From NCBI RefSeq assembly GCF_900101175.1, contig NZ_FNFQ01000005.1:212530-276529 (forward strand): a stretch of DNA of 64,000 bases, read 5' to 3'. Positions 38,022 through 48,600 of this stretch are shown here, piece after piece. The DNA is from Stenotrophomonas pavanii (GTDB lineage Bacteria; Pseudomonadota; Gammaproteobacteria; Xanthomonadales; Xanthomonadaceae). Each line of letters opens with the position of its first letter. The stretch's first letter is position 1. The notes under the pieces were generated by a model that saw only the letters and a program-made list of their open reading frames with translations, was not told where the DNA came from and did no database searches. Both the position numbers and the translations under genes were made by a program.

Positions 38022-39038
38022 TCAGTGGGTCCACTGCGGCATCGGCATCGCATCGACCGGGATCGGCGAATTGGCATCGTCATGGCCGCGGTCGCGCTTG
38101 CTGCGCAGGTCGTTCTCGATCTGGTAGTTGCGGCGCTGCATCCACGCATCGCGGACCAGGGCGTATTCGTCCACCGCGGTGTCGCGCAGATCGTCGATCG
38201 CCAGCAGCTGTGCGCGGGTGTCGACCAGCTGCAGGCCCTGCAGGCCGATGCGGATCTTGTCTTCCTCGACGCGCCGCATCGGCGACAACGGGATGTCACC
38301 GGCCAGGCCGAACACGTCGCGCACGGTACGCGGGCCGAAGAACGGCAGCTCCACGTAGCGCGAACGACGCCAGCCCCAGGCACCCAGGGTCTGGCCGAAG
38401 TCTTCATTGCGACGCGGCACCATCGCCTTGCTGGCCGGATCGAACAGGCCACCGATGCCCAGCGTGCTGTTCATCAGGAAGCGGCCGAGGCTGTCCCATG
38501 CGTCGGCACCGCGGCCCTGCAGCAGCTGATTGGTGATGGTCACCGGCGCACGCAGGTTGCTGAAGAAGTTGCTGATGCCGGTACGCGCGAAGCGCGGCAC
38601 CACATGGGTATAGGCGGTGGCCAGCGGACGGGCCACACCGCGGTCGACCGCATTGTTGAACGTGTGGACCTTGCGGTTGAACGGTTCCCACGGATCGTAG
38701 GCCGCAGCGCTGCTGGTGGTGCCGGTGCCGCCATACAGGGCGTCGAAATCATCGTCGCCCCCGGCGGCGGTGGCCGTTGCGGTCTTCGCCGCGCTGGTCT
38801 CTGCGCCGTGTGCCGACGCAGCCGGCGACGGTGCGGAAGGCGCCGGTGGAGTGGCCTCGGCTGCGACCGGCGTCGCGTCGGCGCCGCCGGTATCGGCGGT
38901 TGCCGCCGGTGCCTCGGCCACCGTGCTGGCCGCGACCACGGTGCTGGCGACCGGTGCATCGCTGCGCGCGGGCTTGCCGGCACAGGCGGTCAGGGCGGTG
39001 GCCAGGAGGATCAGGGGGAAAGTGCGTACGACGTTCAT
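38022..39038 (-). CDS. mlaA: MlaA (VacJ) outer-membrane lipoprotein
   Basis: Removes misplaced phospholipids from the outer leaflet of the outer membrane. The 338-residue protein has a lipoprotein signal (lipobox LTAC, Cys19) and an Ala/Pro/Thr-rich linker to about residue 110, longer than in E. coli. The MlaA domain follows (about 115-310), starting YDPWEPFNRKVHTFN and containing RAPVTITNQLLQG, FLMNSTLGIGGLFD and GQTLGAWG. It is the last gene of the mla operon, 1 base after mlaB. Confidence 0.94.
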   Translation of the reverse strand: MNVVRTFPLILLATALTACAGKPARSDAPVASTVVAASTVAEAPAATADTGGADATPVAAEATPPAPSAPSPAASAHGAETSAAKTATATAAGGDDDFDALYGGTGTTSSAAAYDPWEPFNRKVHTFNNAVDRGVARPLATAYTHVVPRFARTGISNFFSNLRAPVTITNQLLQGRGADAWDSLGRFLMNSTLGIGGLFDPASKAMVPRRNEDFGQTLGAWGWRRSRYVELPFFGPRTVRDVFGLAGDIPLSPMRRVEEDKIRIGLQGLQLVDTRAQLLAIDDLRDTAVDEYALVRDAWMQRRNYQIENDLRSKRDRGHDDANSPIPVDAMPMPQWTH

Positions 39039-39039
39039 G

Positions 39040-39351
39040 TCAGCTCGCAGCAGAAGTAGCGTTGAAATCCAGGTCGGGCGACAGCCGGTAGGCTGCGCTC
39101 AGCTCGTTGTAGCCGGCCGGCGCGCCGGCAATTGCCAGCAGGTGGCCCGCCTTGCGCGCACGGGCCGCCAGTTCGGCCAGCAGGGCCAGGCCGGCGCTGT
39201 CCACGCGCTCCACCTCACCCAGCTCCAGCCGTGCCAGCTTGGCCGGCAGGGCCTGCAGCTGCGGCCACAGCGCGATCACCGCGGCACGGTCGAGCACCCC
39301 GCGCAGGCGCAGGGTGTCGCCTTCCAGCAGCGCCAGTGCGTTACTTGCCAT
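39040..39351 (-). CDS. mlaB: MlaB-type STAS-domain protein
   Basis: Cytoplasmic STAS-domain subunit that stabilises the MlaFE transporter. The 103-residue protein has the STAS pattern LRLRGVLDRAAVIALWPQL and RLELGEVERVDSAGLALLAEL, with the conserved Ser in DSAG. It overlaps the end of mlaC by 11 bases and is followed by mlaA after 1 base. Confidence 0.88.
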   Translation of the reverse strand: MASNALALLEGDTLRLRGVLDRAAVIALWPQLQALPAKLARLELGEVERVDSAGLALLAELAARARKAGHLLAIAGAPAGYNELSAAYRLSPDLDFNATSAAS

Positions 39352-40003
39352 TGCCCGCGGGCCCGGCCTGCATGCTGCCGCTGTGCAGTTCGCTGGCCAC
39401 CTGCTTGATGCCCTTCTGGCGCAGCGGAGTATCGAACTGGTTGCGGAAGGTCTGCACGTAGGAGATGCCTTCGATGTTGACGTCGAAGATCTTCCACTGG
39501 CCGTTGACGTTGCGCATCCAGTACTCGACCGGGGTCGGTTCGCTGCCGGCGCGCACCAGTTCGGTGCTCACGCGCACGCCGCGGTTGCCCGGCAGCGGGC
39601 TCTCACCCTTCAGGCGGAAGCTCGGCTTGCCCTGGATGTTGAGCAGGGTCGAGCCGTAGCGCTGCATCAGGCTGTCGGCCATGGCATCGGCAAACAGCTT
39701 GATGTCCGCGTCAGAAGCACCGCGGGCGTGCGGGCCCAGCACCAGGCGCGCGGCATAGTCGCGGTCGAAGGTGCGGTTCAGCTCGCTGTCGATGTAGCTG
39801 CGCAGGCTGGCCGGGTTGCTGCCGAACTCGCTCCGGCGCTGCTGCAGGGTGTTGAGGATGCGCGTGCTGGCATCGATCACCACCTTGCCGGCCTGGCCCT
39901 GCGTCGCAGCGGCAGCGGGGGCGGCGGCCTGGGCCTGGGCGAAGAACGGCGTGGCCAGCAGCAGCGCCGAGGCGAGCAGGGCCGGGATCAGTTTCGTTTT
40001 CAT
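39341..40003 (-). CDS. mlaC: MlaC periplasmic phospholipid-binding protein
   Basis: Carries phospholipids between the MlaA complex and MlaFEDB. The 220-residue protein has a Sec signal (about 1-25, ending FFAQA) and the MlaC/Ttg2 domain. Recognisable segments are FDRDYAARLVLG, ADSLMQRYGSTLL and WKIFDVNIEGISYVQTFRNQF. Its start overlaps the mlaD stop by four bases (ATGA). Confidence 0.94.
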   Translation of the reverse strand: MKTKLIPALLASALLLATPFFAQAQAAAPAAAATQGQAGKVVIDASTRILNTLQQRRSEFGSNPASLRSYIDSELNRTFDRDYAARLVLGPHARGASDADIKLFADAMADSLMQRYGSTLLNIQGKPSFRLKGESPLPGNRGVRVSTELVRAGSEPTPVEYWMRNVNGQWKIFDVNIEGISYVQTFRNQFDTPLRQKGIKQVASELHSGSMQAGPAGNGK

Positions 40004-40524
40004 GGTTGCGGTTCCGTTGCAGGCGCCTGCGCGCCATCGTTGGGCTTCTGAGCAGCGCCGCCACCGGCGCCGCCACTGAACATGTACTTGCCAACCAGCT
40101 GGATCAGGTCCACCGCCGGCTGGGTGAAGACGATCTCGTCGCCAGCCTTCAGCACGTCCGGGTCACCGCCCGGCTGAAGACCGATATAGCTCTCGCCAAG
40201 CAAACCACTGGTGAAGATGCCGGCCGAGGTATCTGCCGGCAGGTCCTTGACCTTGCTGTCCATGCGCAGGGTCACGATGGATTCGAACTTCACCGGATCC
40301 AGGTCGATCGCGGCGACCTGGCCCACGGTGACACCGCCGATCTTCACCGGCGCCTGCTTGCGCAGCTGCCCGACCTGGGAGAAGCGCGCCTTCAGCTCGT
40401 AGCCCTGGCTGCCCCAGCTCCAGCGCTGGTTGGTCGAGGCCACGGCCAGCACCAGCAGCGAGGCCAGGGCCAGCAGCAGGAAGGCGCCGACGGAAAATTC
40501 GAGTCTGGGACCGCGGATGGCCAT
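40000..40524 (-). CDS. mlaD: MlaD inner-membrane MCE protein
   Basis: Forms the hexameric MCE ring of the Mla transporter. The 174-residue protein starts at 40524 (MAIRGPRLEFSVGAFLLL), with one membrane helix at about 9-28. The MCE domain (about 38-118) contains VGQLRKQAPVKIGGVTVGQV and SGLLGESYIGLQPGG. A low-complexity Gly/Ala/Pro tail ends the protein. It overlaps mlaC by ATGA. Confidence 0.94.
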   Translation of the reverse strand: MAIRGPRLEFSVGAFLLLALASLLVLAVASTNQRWSWGSQGYELKARFSQVGQLRKQAPVKIGGVTVGQVAAIDLDPVKFESIVTLRMDSKVKDLPADTSAGIFTSGLLGESYIGLQPGGDPDVLKAGDEIVFTQPAVDLIQLVGKYMFSGGAGGGAAQKPNDGAQAPATEPQP

Positions 40525-40583
40525 GTGGAATACCTGATCGAGTCGTGGTGGCCGCGCGCGCCTGCGCACCGCCGGTGGAGGGG

Positions 40584-41333
40584 TTAGGTGAACAACATTG
40601 CCGACAGCACGAAGTTGAACATCAGTACCAGCAGCGAGGCGTTGACCACCGCACGGGTGGTGGCCACCGAGGTGCCCTCGATGGTCGGCTCGGCATGGAA
40701 ACCGACGTAGGCGGCCACCAGCGCGGCGGTGCCGCCGAAGATCGCCGACTTCAGCATCGCCACGCCGAAGTCGTCCCAGAAATCGACGCTGTTGCGCAGC
40801 GCCGACCAGAACACGCCATTGTCCAGGCCCAGCACGTGCACGGCCTCGAAGTAGCTGGCACTGATCGCCAGCGAGCAGAAGATGCCGGTCAGCAGCGGCA
40901 CGGTCAGCACCGCCGCCCAGAAGCGCGGTGCCACGGCCTTGGCCACCGGGTCGATGGCCATCAGCTCCAGCGCCTTGATCTGGTCGGTGGCGCGCATCAG
41001 GCCCAGTTCGGCGGCGATCGAGCTGCCGGCGCGGCCGATGAACAGCAGCGCGGTCAGCACCGGTGCCAGTTCGCGGTACAGCGACAGGCCGAGCAGGGTC
41101 GACAGCGCGTCGGCCGCACCGAAGGTGGTCAGCGTGCGGTAGCCCTGCAGGGTCAGCACCAGGCCGACGAAGGCGCCACCGACGGCGATGATCGGCAGCG
41201 AGCGCGCGCCGATCTTGTAGATCTCGCGGGTCAGCTCGGCCAGGAAATCACGGGTCGGCAACGAACCACGCAGCACGGTCAGCGAGAACAGGCCGGCGCG
41301 GCCCAGCGAGCGGGTGGCTTGGACGAACGGCAT
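40584..41333 (-). CDS. mlaE: MlaE permease subunit
   Basis: Integral membrane permease of the Mla ABC transporter. At 249 residues it is of usual length, with about five helices. The family segments are IIAVGGAFVGLVLTLQGY, LLFIGRAGSSIAAELGLMRATDQIKALELMAIDP and the C-terminal NFVLSAMLF. Its ATG overlaps the mlaF stop by one base. Confidence 0.95.
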   Translation of the reverse strand: MPFVQATRSLGRAGLFSLTVLRGSLPTRDFLAELTREIYKIGARSLPIIAVGGAFVGLVLTLQGYRTLTTFGAADALSTLLGLSLYRELAPVLTALLFIGRAGSSIAAELGLMRATDQIKALELMAIDPVAKAVAPRFWAAVLTVPLLTGIFCSLAISASYFEAVHVLGLDNGVFWSALRNSVDFWDDFGVAMLKSAIFGGTAALVAAYVGFHAEPTIEGTSVATTRAVVNASLLVLMFNFVLSAMLFT

Positions 41334-42130
41334 CAGGCGACCCTCGCGCGCGGCGCGGCATCGAACGGGATGGGGCCATCGGGCTGGCCGTGCAGGAACT
41401 GCCGCAGCAGCGGGTCCTGGCTGGACTGCAGCGCCTCGGGCGTGCCCTGGAACACGATGCCGCCGTTGGCGATCGCGAGCACCTGGTCGCAGATCGGCAG
41501 GGTCTCGTGCACGTGGTGGCTGACGATGATGCTGGTCAGGCCCAGGCTGTGGTTGAGGCGCTGGATCAGGCTCATGATCACGCCGGAAGCGATCGGGTCC
41601 AGCCCGGTCAGCGGCTCGTCGTAGATCATCAGCGGCGGGTCCAGCGCCAGCGCGCGGGCCAGCGCCACGCGGCGTGCCATGCCACCGGACAGCTCGCGCG
41701 GCCAGGCATCGGCAGCGGCCAGCAGGCCCACCGCATGCAGCTTCATTTCCACCAGCCGGCGCAGCACGGCGGCCGGCAGGCGGGTATGGGTACGCAGCGG
41801 CAGCGCGACGTTCTCGGCCACGGTCAGGTCGGTCAGCAGGCCATTGCCCTGCAGCAGCACCCCCACGCTCTTGCGCATTTCCAGCAGTGCGCCGCTGTCC
41901 TGCGGGATCGGCTTGCCGAACAGGGTGACCTCGCCGGCGACCGGGCGCAGTTCACCGGTCAGTGCCGCCAGCAGGGTCGACTTGCCGCTGCCGGATGGGC
42001 CCAGCACCGCAGTGATGCTGCCCTTGGGCACCTGCAGCGACACGTCACGCAGGATCGTGCGCCCGCTCCGGTCGATGCGGACGTTGGATAACTGCACCAG
42101 ACTGGACGTGGAAGCCGACATGGGCACCAT
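41333..42130 (-). CDS. mlaF: MlaF ATP-binding subunit
   Basis: ABC ATPase powering phospholipid transport. It has Walker A GPSGSGKST (about 40-48), ABC signature LSGGMARRVALARAL, Walker B LMIYDEPLTGLDP and the switch His in IIVSHHVHE. It is 265 residues; an ATG three codons later (MSAST) is an alternative start. It is the first gene of mlaFEDCBA and divergent from recC, with 180 bases between. Confidence 0.94.
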   Translation of the reverse strand: MVPMSASTSSLVQLSNVRIDRSGRTILRDVSLQVPKGSITAVLGPSGSGKSTLLAALTGELRPVAGEVTLFGKPIPQDSGALLEMRKSVGVLLQGNGLLTDLTVAENVALPLRTHTRLPAAVLRRLVEMKLHAVGLLAAADAWPRELSGGMARRVALARALALDPPLMIYDEPLTGLDPIASGVIMSLIQRLNHSLGLTSIIVSHHVHETLPICDQVLAIANGGIVFQGTPEALQSSQDPLLRQFLHGQPDGPIPFDAAPRARVA

Positions 42131-42310
42131 TAACGTTTTTTAGACATCGAAGGATCGGGCCCGTCGGCTGAACATAAGCAGACTGGACGGTCCAGTATTG
42201 TGGCACGGCAAGGCCCCTGCCAGGCCGGGACAATCGGCCGGCAGCGCGGAACAATCCGTACCGGCGATGAGCCAGCCATTGAATACGGCCTGCTCTGCTG
42301 CACACTGTGC

Positions 42311-45300
42311 ATGATGAGTGACCCGGGCAGCGATTTCCGCCTCTACCATTCCAATTCCCTGGACGTGCTGGCCGCGCTGCTGGCGCGCAACGTGCGTGCG
42401 CCGGTTCCGGGCCAGCCGTTGCTGACGCCGGACGTGGTGCTGATCCCACAGGTGGCGATGCGGCGTTGGCTGCAAGCGACACTTGCTGCCGAATATGGCG
42501 TTGCCGCCAACCTTGAGTTCCTGACCCCGGGCGAGTTCGTGGCCCGTGCACTGAACGCCAATGTGCCGGGGGAACGCGACGACCTCGACGCGGCCGGCCT
42601 GCACTGGAAGCTGTACCAGGCACTGCGCGACCCGGCATTGCTGGCGCGGCCAGCACTGCGCGCGCTGCAGTCCTATCTTGCCGGTGGCGACGCGCTGAAG
42701 CCCTGGGCACTGGCCGGCGAACTGGCCTCGGTGTTCGAGAAGTACCAGGCCTGGCGGCGTGACTGGCTGCTGCGCTGGGAGGCCGGCGCCGACCCGGCCG
42801 ATCCGCAGGCCATCCTCTGGCGCACCATTGCCGGTGGCCACGACTATCGTGCGCGGCGCATCCAGGCCTATCTCGATCGTTTCGAGGGCGCTGGCCAGCC
42901 GCTGCCGGAAGGCCTGCCGCGGCGCATGTCGGCATTCGCGACGCTCAACATTTCGCCCGACGTGCTGCGGGTGATGGCCACCCAGGCGCGGGTGGGCGAA
43001 CTGCATTTCTACATGCCCACGCCCGTGCAGTCGTACTGGGGCGACCTGCAGACCCTGGCCGAGCGCCTGCGCAGTGGCGCGCCGGATCCCTTCGGCGAAG
43101 CTGCGGGCGAGAACCGGCTGCTGGAAGCCTGGGGAGCGGCCGGGCGCGATTTCATGGCGGTGCTGGGCAGCTACGAGGTGGTGCACCCGGCCGGCGAGAT
43201 TGCCGCGTATTCGGATCCGGAGGACGACACCCGGCCGACGCTGGCCGAAGGCGGCCTGTCCGACAGCCTGCTGCATCGCCTGCAGCGCGATCTGTTCCAC
43301 CGCCGTGCGCTGCCCTCGGGCGAGCTGCGCGACGGGCTGCGCAGCGACGATCCCAGCCTGCAGGTGCATGCCTGCCATACCCGCCTGCGCGAACTGCAGG
43401 TGCTGCACGACCAGCTGCGCAGCCTGCTGCAGGACCCGCGCTTCGACCCGCCGCTGCAGGCGCGGGAGATCGCCGTGCTTGCACCGGACATCGACCCCTA
43501 TGTGCCGTATCTGGAAGCGGTGTTCGGCGGCCGTGGCGGCGAGGACGAGCACATTCCCTATGCACTGGCCGACAGCAGCCCGCTCGCCGGCGAGCCGCTG
43601 GCCGACGTGTTCGTGCACCTGCTGGGCCTGCCGGTCTCGCGCTTCGGCCTGAACGAAGTGCTGGACCTGCTGGCCAGCGCCCCGCTGGCCGAGGCGGCGG
43701 GCCTGGAAGCGGTGGACTTCGACCGCCTGCATGGCTGGCTGCAGCAGGCCGGCGCACGTTGGGGCCTGGATGCGAAGCACCGCAACCAGCACCAGGCGCC
43801 GGCCGACGATGCCTACACCTGGCAGTTCGCGCTGGACCGGCTGGTGCTGGGCCATGCCACCGGCAGCGAGGCCGATGTGGCTGGCGTGGCGCCGTGGATC
43901 GAACTGGAAGGCGGTGCGCTGGAAGCGCTTGACCGGCTGCTGCGCCTGTTGCGCGTGCTGGCGATCTATCAGCGCCGCTTGGGTGAGCTGCTGACGCCGG
44001 CGCAATGGCGGCAACGGCTGCTGTCGTTGCTGGATGCGCTGCTGCCGACTGCGCCCAGCTCGCCCAACAGCCAGCGCGCCCTGGAACGCCTGCGCAAGCT
44101 GCTGAACCAGTTCGCCGACGATGCGGCCAAGGCCGGCTTCGACGAAGGCGTGCCGCCGGAGGTGGTGCGCGCGCACTTCGCCGCCGTGCTGGGCGAGGCC
44201 GATACGCGCGCGCCGTTGTTGACCGGTGGCATCAGCTTTGGCCGCATGGTGCCGATGCGGCTGCTGCCGTTCCGGGTGATCTGCGTGCTGGGCCTCAATG
44301 ACGGTGACTTCCCCCGGCGTGACCCCGCCGCCGGTCTCAACCAGCTCACCGCCGAGCTGGAGACGCCGCGCCGCCGACCCGGCGACCGCTCCACCCGCGA
44401 AGACGACCGCTTCCTATTCCTGCAGCTGTTCGCGGCCGCGCAGGAGGTGTTCTACCTCAGCTACCTGGGCGCCGATCCGCGCGATGGCAGCGTGCGTGAG
44501 CCGTCGGTGCTGGTCAGTGAACTGATCGATGCCGCCGCGGCGTATCACCTCGACCCGCCAGCGGCCGCCCGCGACTTCACCGTGCGCCATGCCCTGCAGC
44601 CGTTCTCACCGGCCGCTTTCGGCGATGGCGATCCGCGTCGCTTCAGCTATCGGCGGCAGTGGCACCCGGCGGCCGGGCGCCTCAGCGGCCAGCGGGGCGA
44701 CCTGCAGCCGTGGTTCGATGCACCGTTGCCGCCGCCGCTCGACGATGCGGTGGAAGACGACGTCGCGCTGGATACCCTGCGTCGTTTCCTGTGCGATCCC
44801 GCCGGGCAGTTCCTCGCACAGTCGCTGGGCCTGCGCCTGGCCGACGACGTCGAGGAAGTCGATGACCTGGAACCGCTGGTGCTGTCTTCGCGCGGCCCGG
44901 AGAAGCGCAGCGTGCAGGCGGCGGTGGTGCGTGCCACGCTCAGCGGCGATACCGAGCCGTTGTACCCGCGGCTGCGCGCGCGTGGCCTGTTGCCGTCGGG
45001 TCCATTGGGCGAGCGCCAGTTCGACACCGAACAGCTGAAGACCCGCCCGTATGCCAGCGCGCTGCTGGGCTGGATGCAGGGCGAACCGCTGGAAAGCCGC
45101 CGCTACGAGGTCGAGATCGACGGCGTGCGCCTGCATGGCCGCGTGGCCGATCGGCATCCCGCAGGACTGGTGCGTCTGCGCGCCGGCCCGCTCAATGGCA
45201 ATGCGGTGATCCGCCAGGGCCTGGACTGGCTGCTGGCCAACGCGGCTGGCGACGCCCTGCCGCTGGTGCAGTTCTACGATGGCGGCGACAACGGCCCGGG

Positions 45301-45655
45301 CCCGCACGTGCTGCCGGCACTGAATGTTCCCGCAGCACGTGCGGCCTTGCGCGCGCTGCTGCAGCTGCGCCGGCGCGGCCTGCGCGAACCGCTGCGCTTT
45401 GCCCCGTATACCGGCTGGGTGCTGTACACCACGGCAGGTGAGAAGCAGCGCAGCGAAGGCTGGAAGCAGTGGCACGGCAGTGACCGCACGTGGGGCGAAT
45501 CGCGCAGCGACGCCTGGCAGCTGCTGCTGCGCGGTGCCGACCCCTTCGCCACCGACGCGGGCTACGCCGACCTGCTGCGCAACAGCCAGGTGGTCTTCAG
45601 CGCCGTGCGCGAAGGCCGCGCGCTTGCCGCCGCCAGCCAGGAGGGCAGCGGATGA
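42311..45655 (+). CDS. recC: RecBCD subunit gamma (RecC)
   Basis: Recognises Chi and holds RecB and RecD together in exonuclease V. The 1114-residue protein starts MMSDPGSDFRLYHSNSLDVL; 42311 and 42314 are both ATG. RecC family features are HSNSLDVLAALLA at the N-terminus, LNISPDVLRVMATQA, the region FRVICVLGLNDGDFPRRDP and the C-terminal SRSDAWQLLLRGADPF. Its inactive helicase and nuclease-like domains have the normal length. It overlaps recB by ATGA. No Chi sequence can be assigned for this genus from the window alone. Confidence 0.95.
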   Translation: MMSDPGSDFRLYHSNSLDVLAALLARNVRAPVPGQPLLTPDVVLIPQVAMRRWLQATLAAEYGVAANLEFLTPGEFVARALNANVPGERDDLDAAGLHWKLYQALRDPALLARPALRALQSYLAGGDALKPWALAGELASVFEKYQAWRRDWLLRWEAGADPADPQAILWRTIAGGHDYRARRIQAYLDRFEGAGQPLPEGLPRRMSAFATLNISPDVLRVMATQARVGELHFYMPTPVQSYWGDLQTLAERLRSGAPDPFGEAAGENRLLEAWGAAGRDFMAVLGSYEVVHPAGEIAAYSDPEDDTRPTLAEGGLSDSLLHRLQRDLFHRRALPSGELRDGLRSDDPSLQVHACHTRLRELQVLHDQLRSLLQDPRFDPPLQAREIAVLAPDIDPYVPYLEAVFGGRGGEDEHIPYALADSSPLAGEPLADVFVHLLGLPVSRFGLNEVLDLLASAPLAEAAGLEAVDFDRLHGWLQQAGARWGLDAKHRNQHQAPADDAYTWQFALDRLVLGHATGSEADVAGVAPWIELEGGALEALDRLLRLLRVLAIYQRRLGELLTPAQWRQRLLSLLDALLPTAPSSPNSQRALERLRKLLNQFADDAAKAGFDEGVPPEVVRAHFAAVLGEADTRAPLLTGGISFGRMVPMRLLPFRVICVLGLNDGDFPRRDPAAGLNQLTAELETPRRRPGDRSTREDDRFLFLQLFAAAQEVFYLSYLGADPRDGSVREPSVLVSELIDAAAAYHLDPPAAARDFTVRHALQPFSPAAFGDGDPRRFSYRRQWHPAAGRLSGQRGDLQPWFDAPLPPPLDDAVEDDVALDTLRRFLCDPAGQFLAQSLGLRLADDVEEVDDLEPLVLSSRGPEKRSVQAAVVRATLSGDTEPLYPRLRARGLLPSGPLGERQFDTEQLKTRPYASALLGWMQGEPLESRRYEVEIDGVRLHGRVADRHPAGLVRLRAGPLNGNAVIRQGLDWLLANAAGDALPLVQFYDGGDNGPGPHVLPALNVPAARAALRALLQLRRRGLREPLRFAPYTGWVLYTTAGEKQRSEGWKQWHGSDRTWGESRSDAWQLLLRGADPFATDAGYADLLRNSQVVFSAVREGRALAAASQEGSG

Positions 45656-48600
45656 ATACCTCCATGGCAGACGAAGGACTTCAGCGCATGGCTGGCGATC
45701 CCTACCTGGCCCTGCCGCTGGACGGCATCCGCCTGATCGAAGCCAGCGCCGGCACCGGCAAGACCTTCACCCTGGCGACGTTGTTCACCCGCCTCGTGGT
45801 GGAGCAGGGTCTGCGCATCGGCCAGATCCTGGCGGTCACCTTCACCGATGCCGCCACCCAGGAGCTGCGCAAGCGCATCCGCGAGCGCCTGGCGCTGGCT
45901 GCGCGCCTGGTCGATCTGGAACCGGCCGAGGGCGAAGCGCCGGACGTGCGGCTGACCCGCGAGGTGCTGCAGCGCCACCTGCGGAGTGGCAGCGAGAGCC
46001 CGGCCGCGCTGAAGCGCCGGCTGCAGGTGGCGGCCGACGAGATCGATCTGGCCGCGATCTTCACCATCCACGGTTTCTGCACCCGCGTGCTGCGTGAGCA
46101 CGCGCTGGAAAGCGGTCACACGTTCGATCCACCGGAGCTGCTGGCCAGCGACCGCGAGCTGCTGGAAGAGCTTGCGGCCGACCTGTGGCGCGTGCATGCC
46201 AACGATCCGGCCACGCTGGAGCCGCTGACCTGGCTCTGGTCCAACCCGGACGCGCTGGCGGCCGACCTGCGCGCGCTGCTGGGCGCGCCGCCGCTGCACC
46301 CGTTGCTACAGGCAGTGACGCTGGCCGACCCGCAGGCCGCCCTGCAGCACGCGGCGGCAGTGCTGTCCGCAAGCGTGCGCGAGCACGGCGAGCAGTTCTT
46401 CATCGACCTCTGCGATGCGGTCGACAACAAGTGGATCAACGGCGTGTCCTACAAGCTGGGCTGGTTGCACCCGCTGGGCCGGCAGCTGCTGGCCTGGGCC
46501 GAGCGCGACGATCCCCGCGAACTGCTGGCCAGCGATCGCCTGCCGGCACTGCTGCCGGACGTGCTGGCCGACAAGACCAACAAGAAGTTTGCCGATCGGA
46601 CACCGTCGTCGCCCTTGCAGGCACCGTTGGCGCGTTATGTCGCGCTGCTGGCCGAACGCGATGCCTGGCTGCGGGACAGCGCGCTGGCCTTCCTGCACCG
46701 CCTGCGCGAAGAAGCCGCGCAGCGCCTGCAGGCGCTGAAGCGAACGCGCCGGGTTCAGACCTACGACGACCTGATCGATGGCGTGGCCGCAGCCCTGGAA
46801 GGCCAGCAGCGGCTGGCGCTGGTCAGGCAGCTGCGCGCGCAGTACCGCATCGCGCTGGTCGACGAGTTCCAGGATACCGACGATCGCCAGTGGGGCATCT
46901 TCCACAGCGTGTTCGGCGATTCGCCGGAGGTGCGCGAACTCGGCCTGGCGCCGGCGCTGTTCCTGATCGGCGACCCGAAGCAGGCGATCTACGGCTTCCG
47001 CGGCGGTGATGTCCACACTTACCTGAAGGCCAAGCAGGTCGCGCAGCAGGCGCCGGTGCTGGACCAGAACTTCCGCTCGCGACCGGCCGTGCTGCGTGCG
47101 CTGCAGGCGCTGTACGACAACGGTGGCGACGACGCCTTCCTCGAACCCGACATCCAGTTCGAGCCGGTGCGTCCCGGCGGCGTGCGCACCGATTCGGACT
47201 ACCTGCGCCACGGCGATGCTGCGGTGGCGCTGACCCTGCGCGTGCTGCGCAGCGGGTCCGACAAGGCGATGAGTGCCGACGCCTCGCGCGATGCAGCGAC
47301 GCGGGCGTGCGTGGCCGCGATCCACCAGACCCTGGTCGATGCGCGGGCTGGCAAGGCGCTGCTGCGCGGGCGGCCGGTACAGCCGGGCGACATGGCCGTG
47401 CTGGTGCGTTCGCACCGTGAGGCCACCCTGGTGCAGCGCGCGCTGGCGGCGGTCGGCATTCCTGCGGTGGCGGCCGGCAAGCAGAGCCTGTTCGCCACCA
47501 GCGAAGCGCGCGATCTGCGTGCGTTGCTGCTGGCACTGCTGCAACCGGCCGACGAGGGCCGCCTTCGCGCGGCGTTGGCCACCGTGCTGCTCGGCCAGCG
47601 GGCCAGCGCGATCGCGGCGATGGAGCGCGAGGGCGACCTGCAACGCGGGTTCCAGGCGCAGCTGCTGCACTGGCGTGAGCGCTGGCAGCGCGGCGGACCC
47701 TTCGCGGTGATTGCCGATGTCTGTGCCGCACAGGGCGAACGCCTGCTGGCGCTGATTGACGGTGAGCGCCGCCTGACCAACTACCTGCAGTTGGGCGAAC
47801 TGTTGCAGGAGGCCTCGGCGCAGGCGTTGGGCATGCATGGCCTGCTGGACTGGCTGCAGGGCCAGATGGCCAGCGCCGACCAGGATGACGAGCAGCAGCT
47901 GCTGCGCCTGGAATCGGATGCACGCCGCGTACAGATCATCACCCTGCACAAGAGCAAGGGCCTGGAGTATCCGCTGGTGTACCTGCCCTTCGTCGGCATC
48001 GACGGCGGTGCACCGAACACCGCGTCGCACTGCACCGTGCACGTCGATGGCCAGCGCCAGCTGCACTGGAAGCTGGGCAAGGACGACGCCTGGGAAGCAG
48101 CCAGCAGCCAGCGCGAGCGCGAGCAGCGCGCCGAGGATGCGCGCCTGCTGTACGTCGGCCTGACCCGCGCCGAGCACGCGCTGTGGATCGCCGTGGGCGA
48201 TCTGGCCGGGCTGCGAAAGACCCGGCTGGCACCGCTGCTGGGCGACCTGCAGGTGCTGCGCTCGCATCCCGACGTGCACATCGACGACAGCGAGGTCCCG
48301 GCCACGCTGCCGCAGCTGGCGGCTGAAGTGGAAGGCGACCTTCCGGCAGTGCGGGCACTGACCCGGCGCGTGCCGCACGACTGGTGGGTATACAGCTTCA
48401 CCCAGCTGGCGCATGCCGATGCCGGCGCTGGCGGTGATATCGAAGCGGCGGCCACCGAGCTGCCGGCGCCCGCCGCCGACGAACCCGCGGGCGCGGAACT
48501 GCCGCTGGAACCGGCACTGCCGGAGCCGGCCGTCGCCGCCGAGGACAGCACGCCTGTGGACCCGCGCTTCATGGGCAGCCGCTTCGGCAACGTGCTGCAT

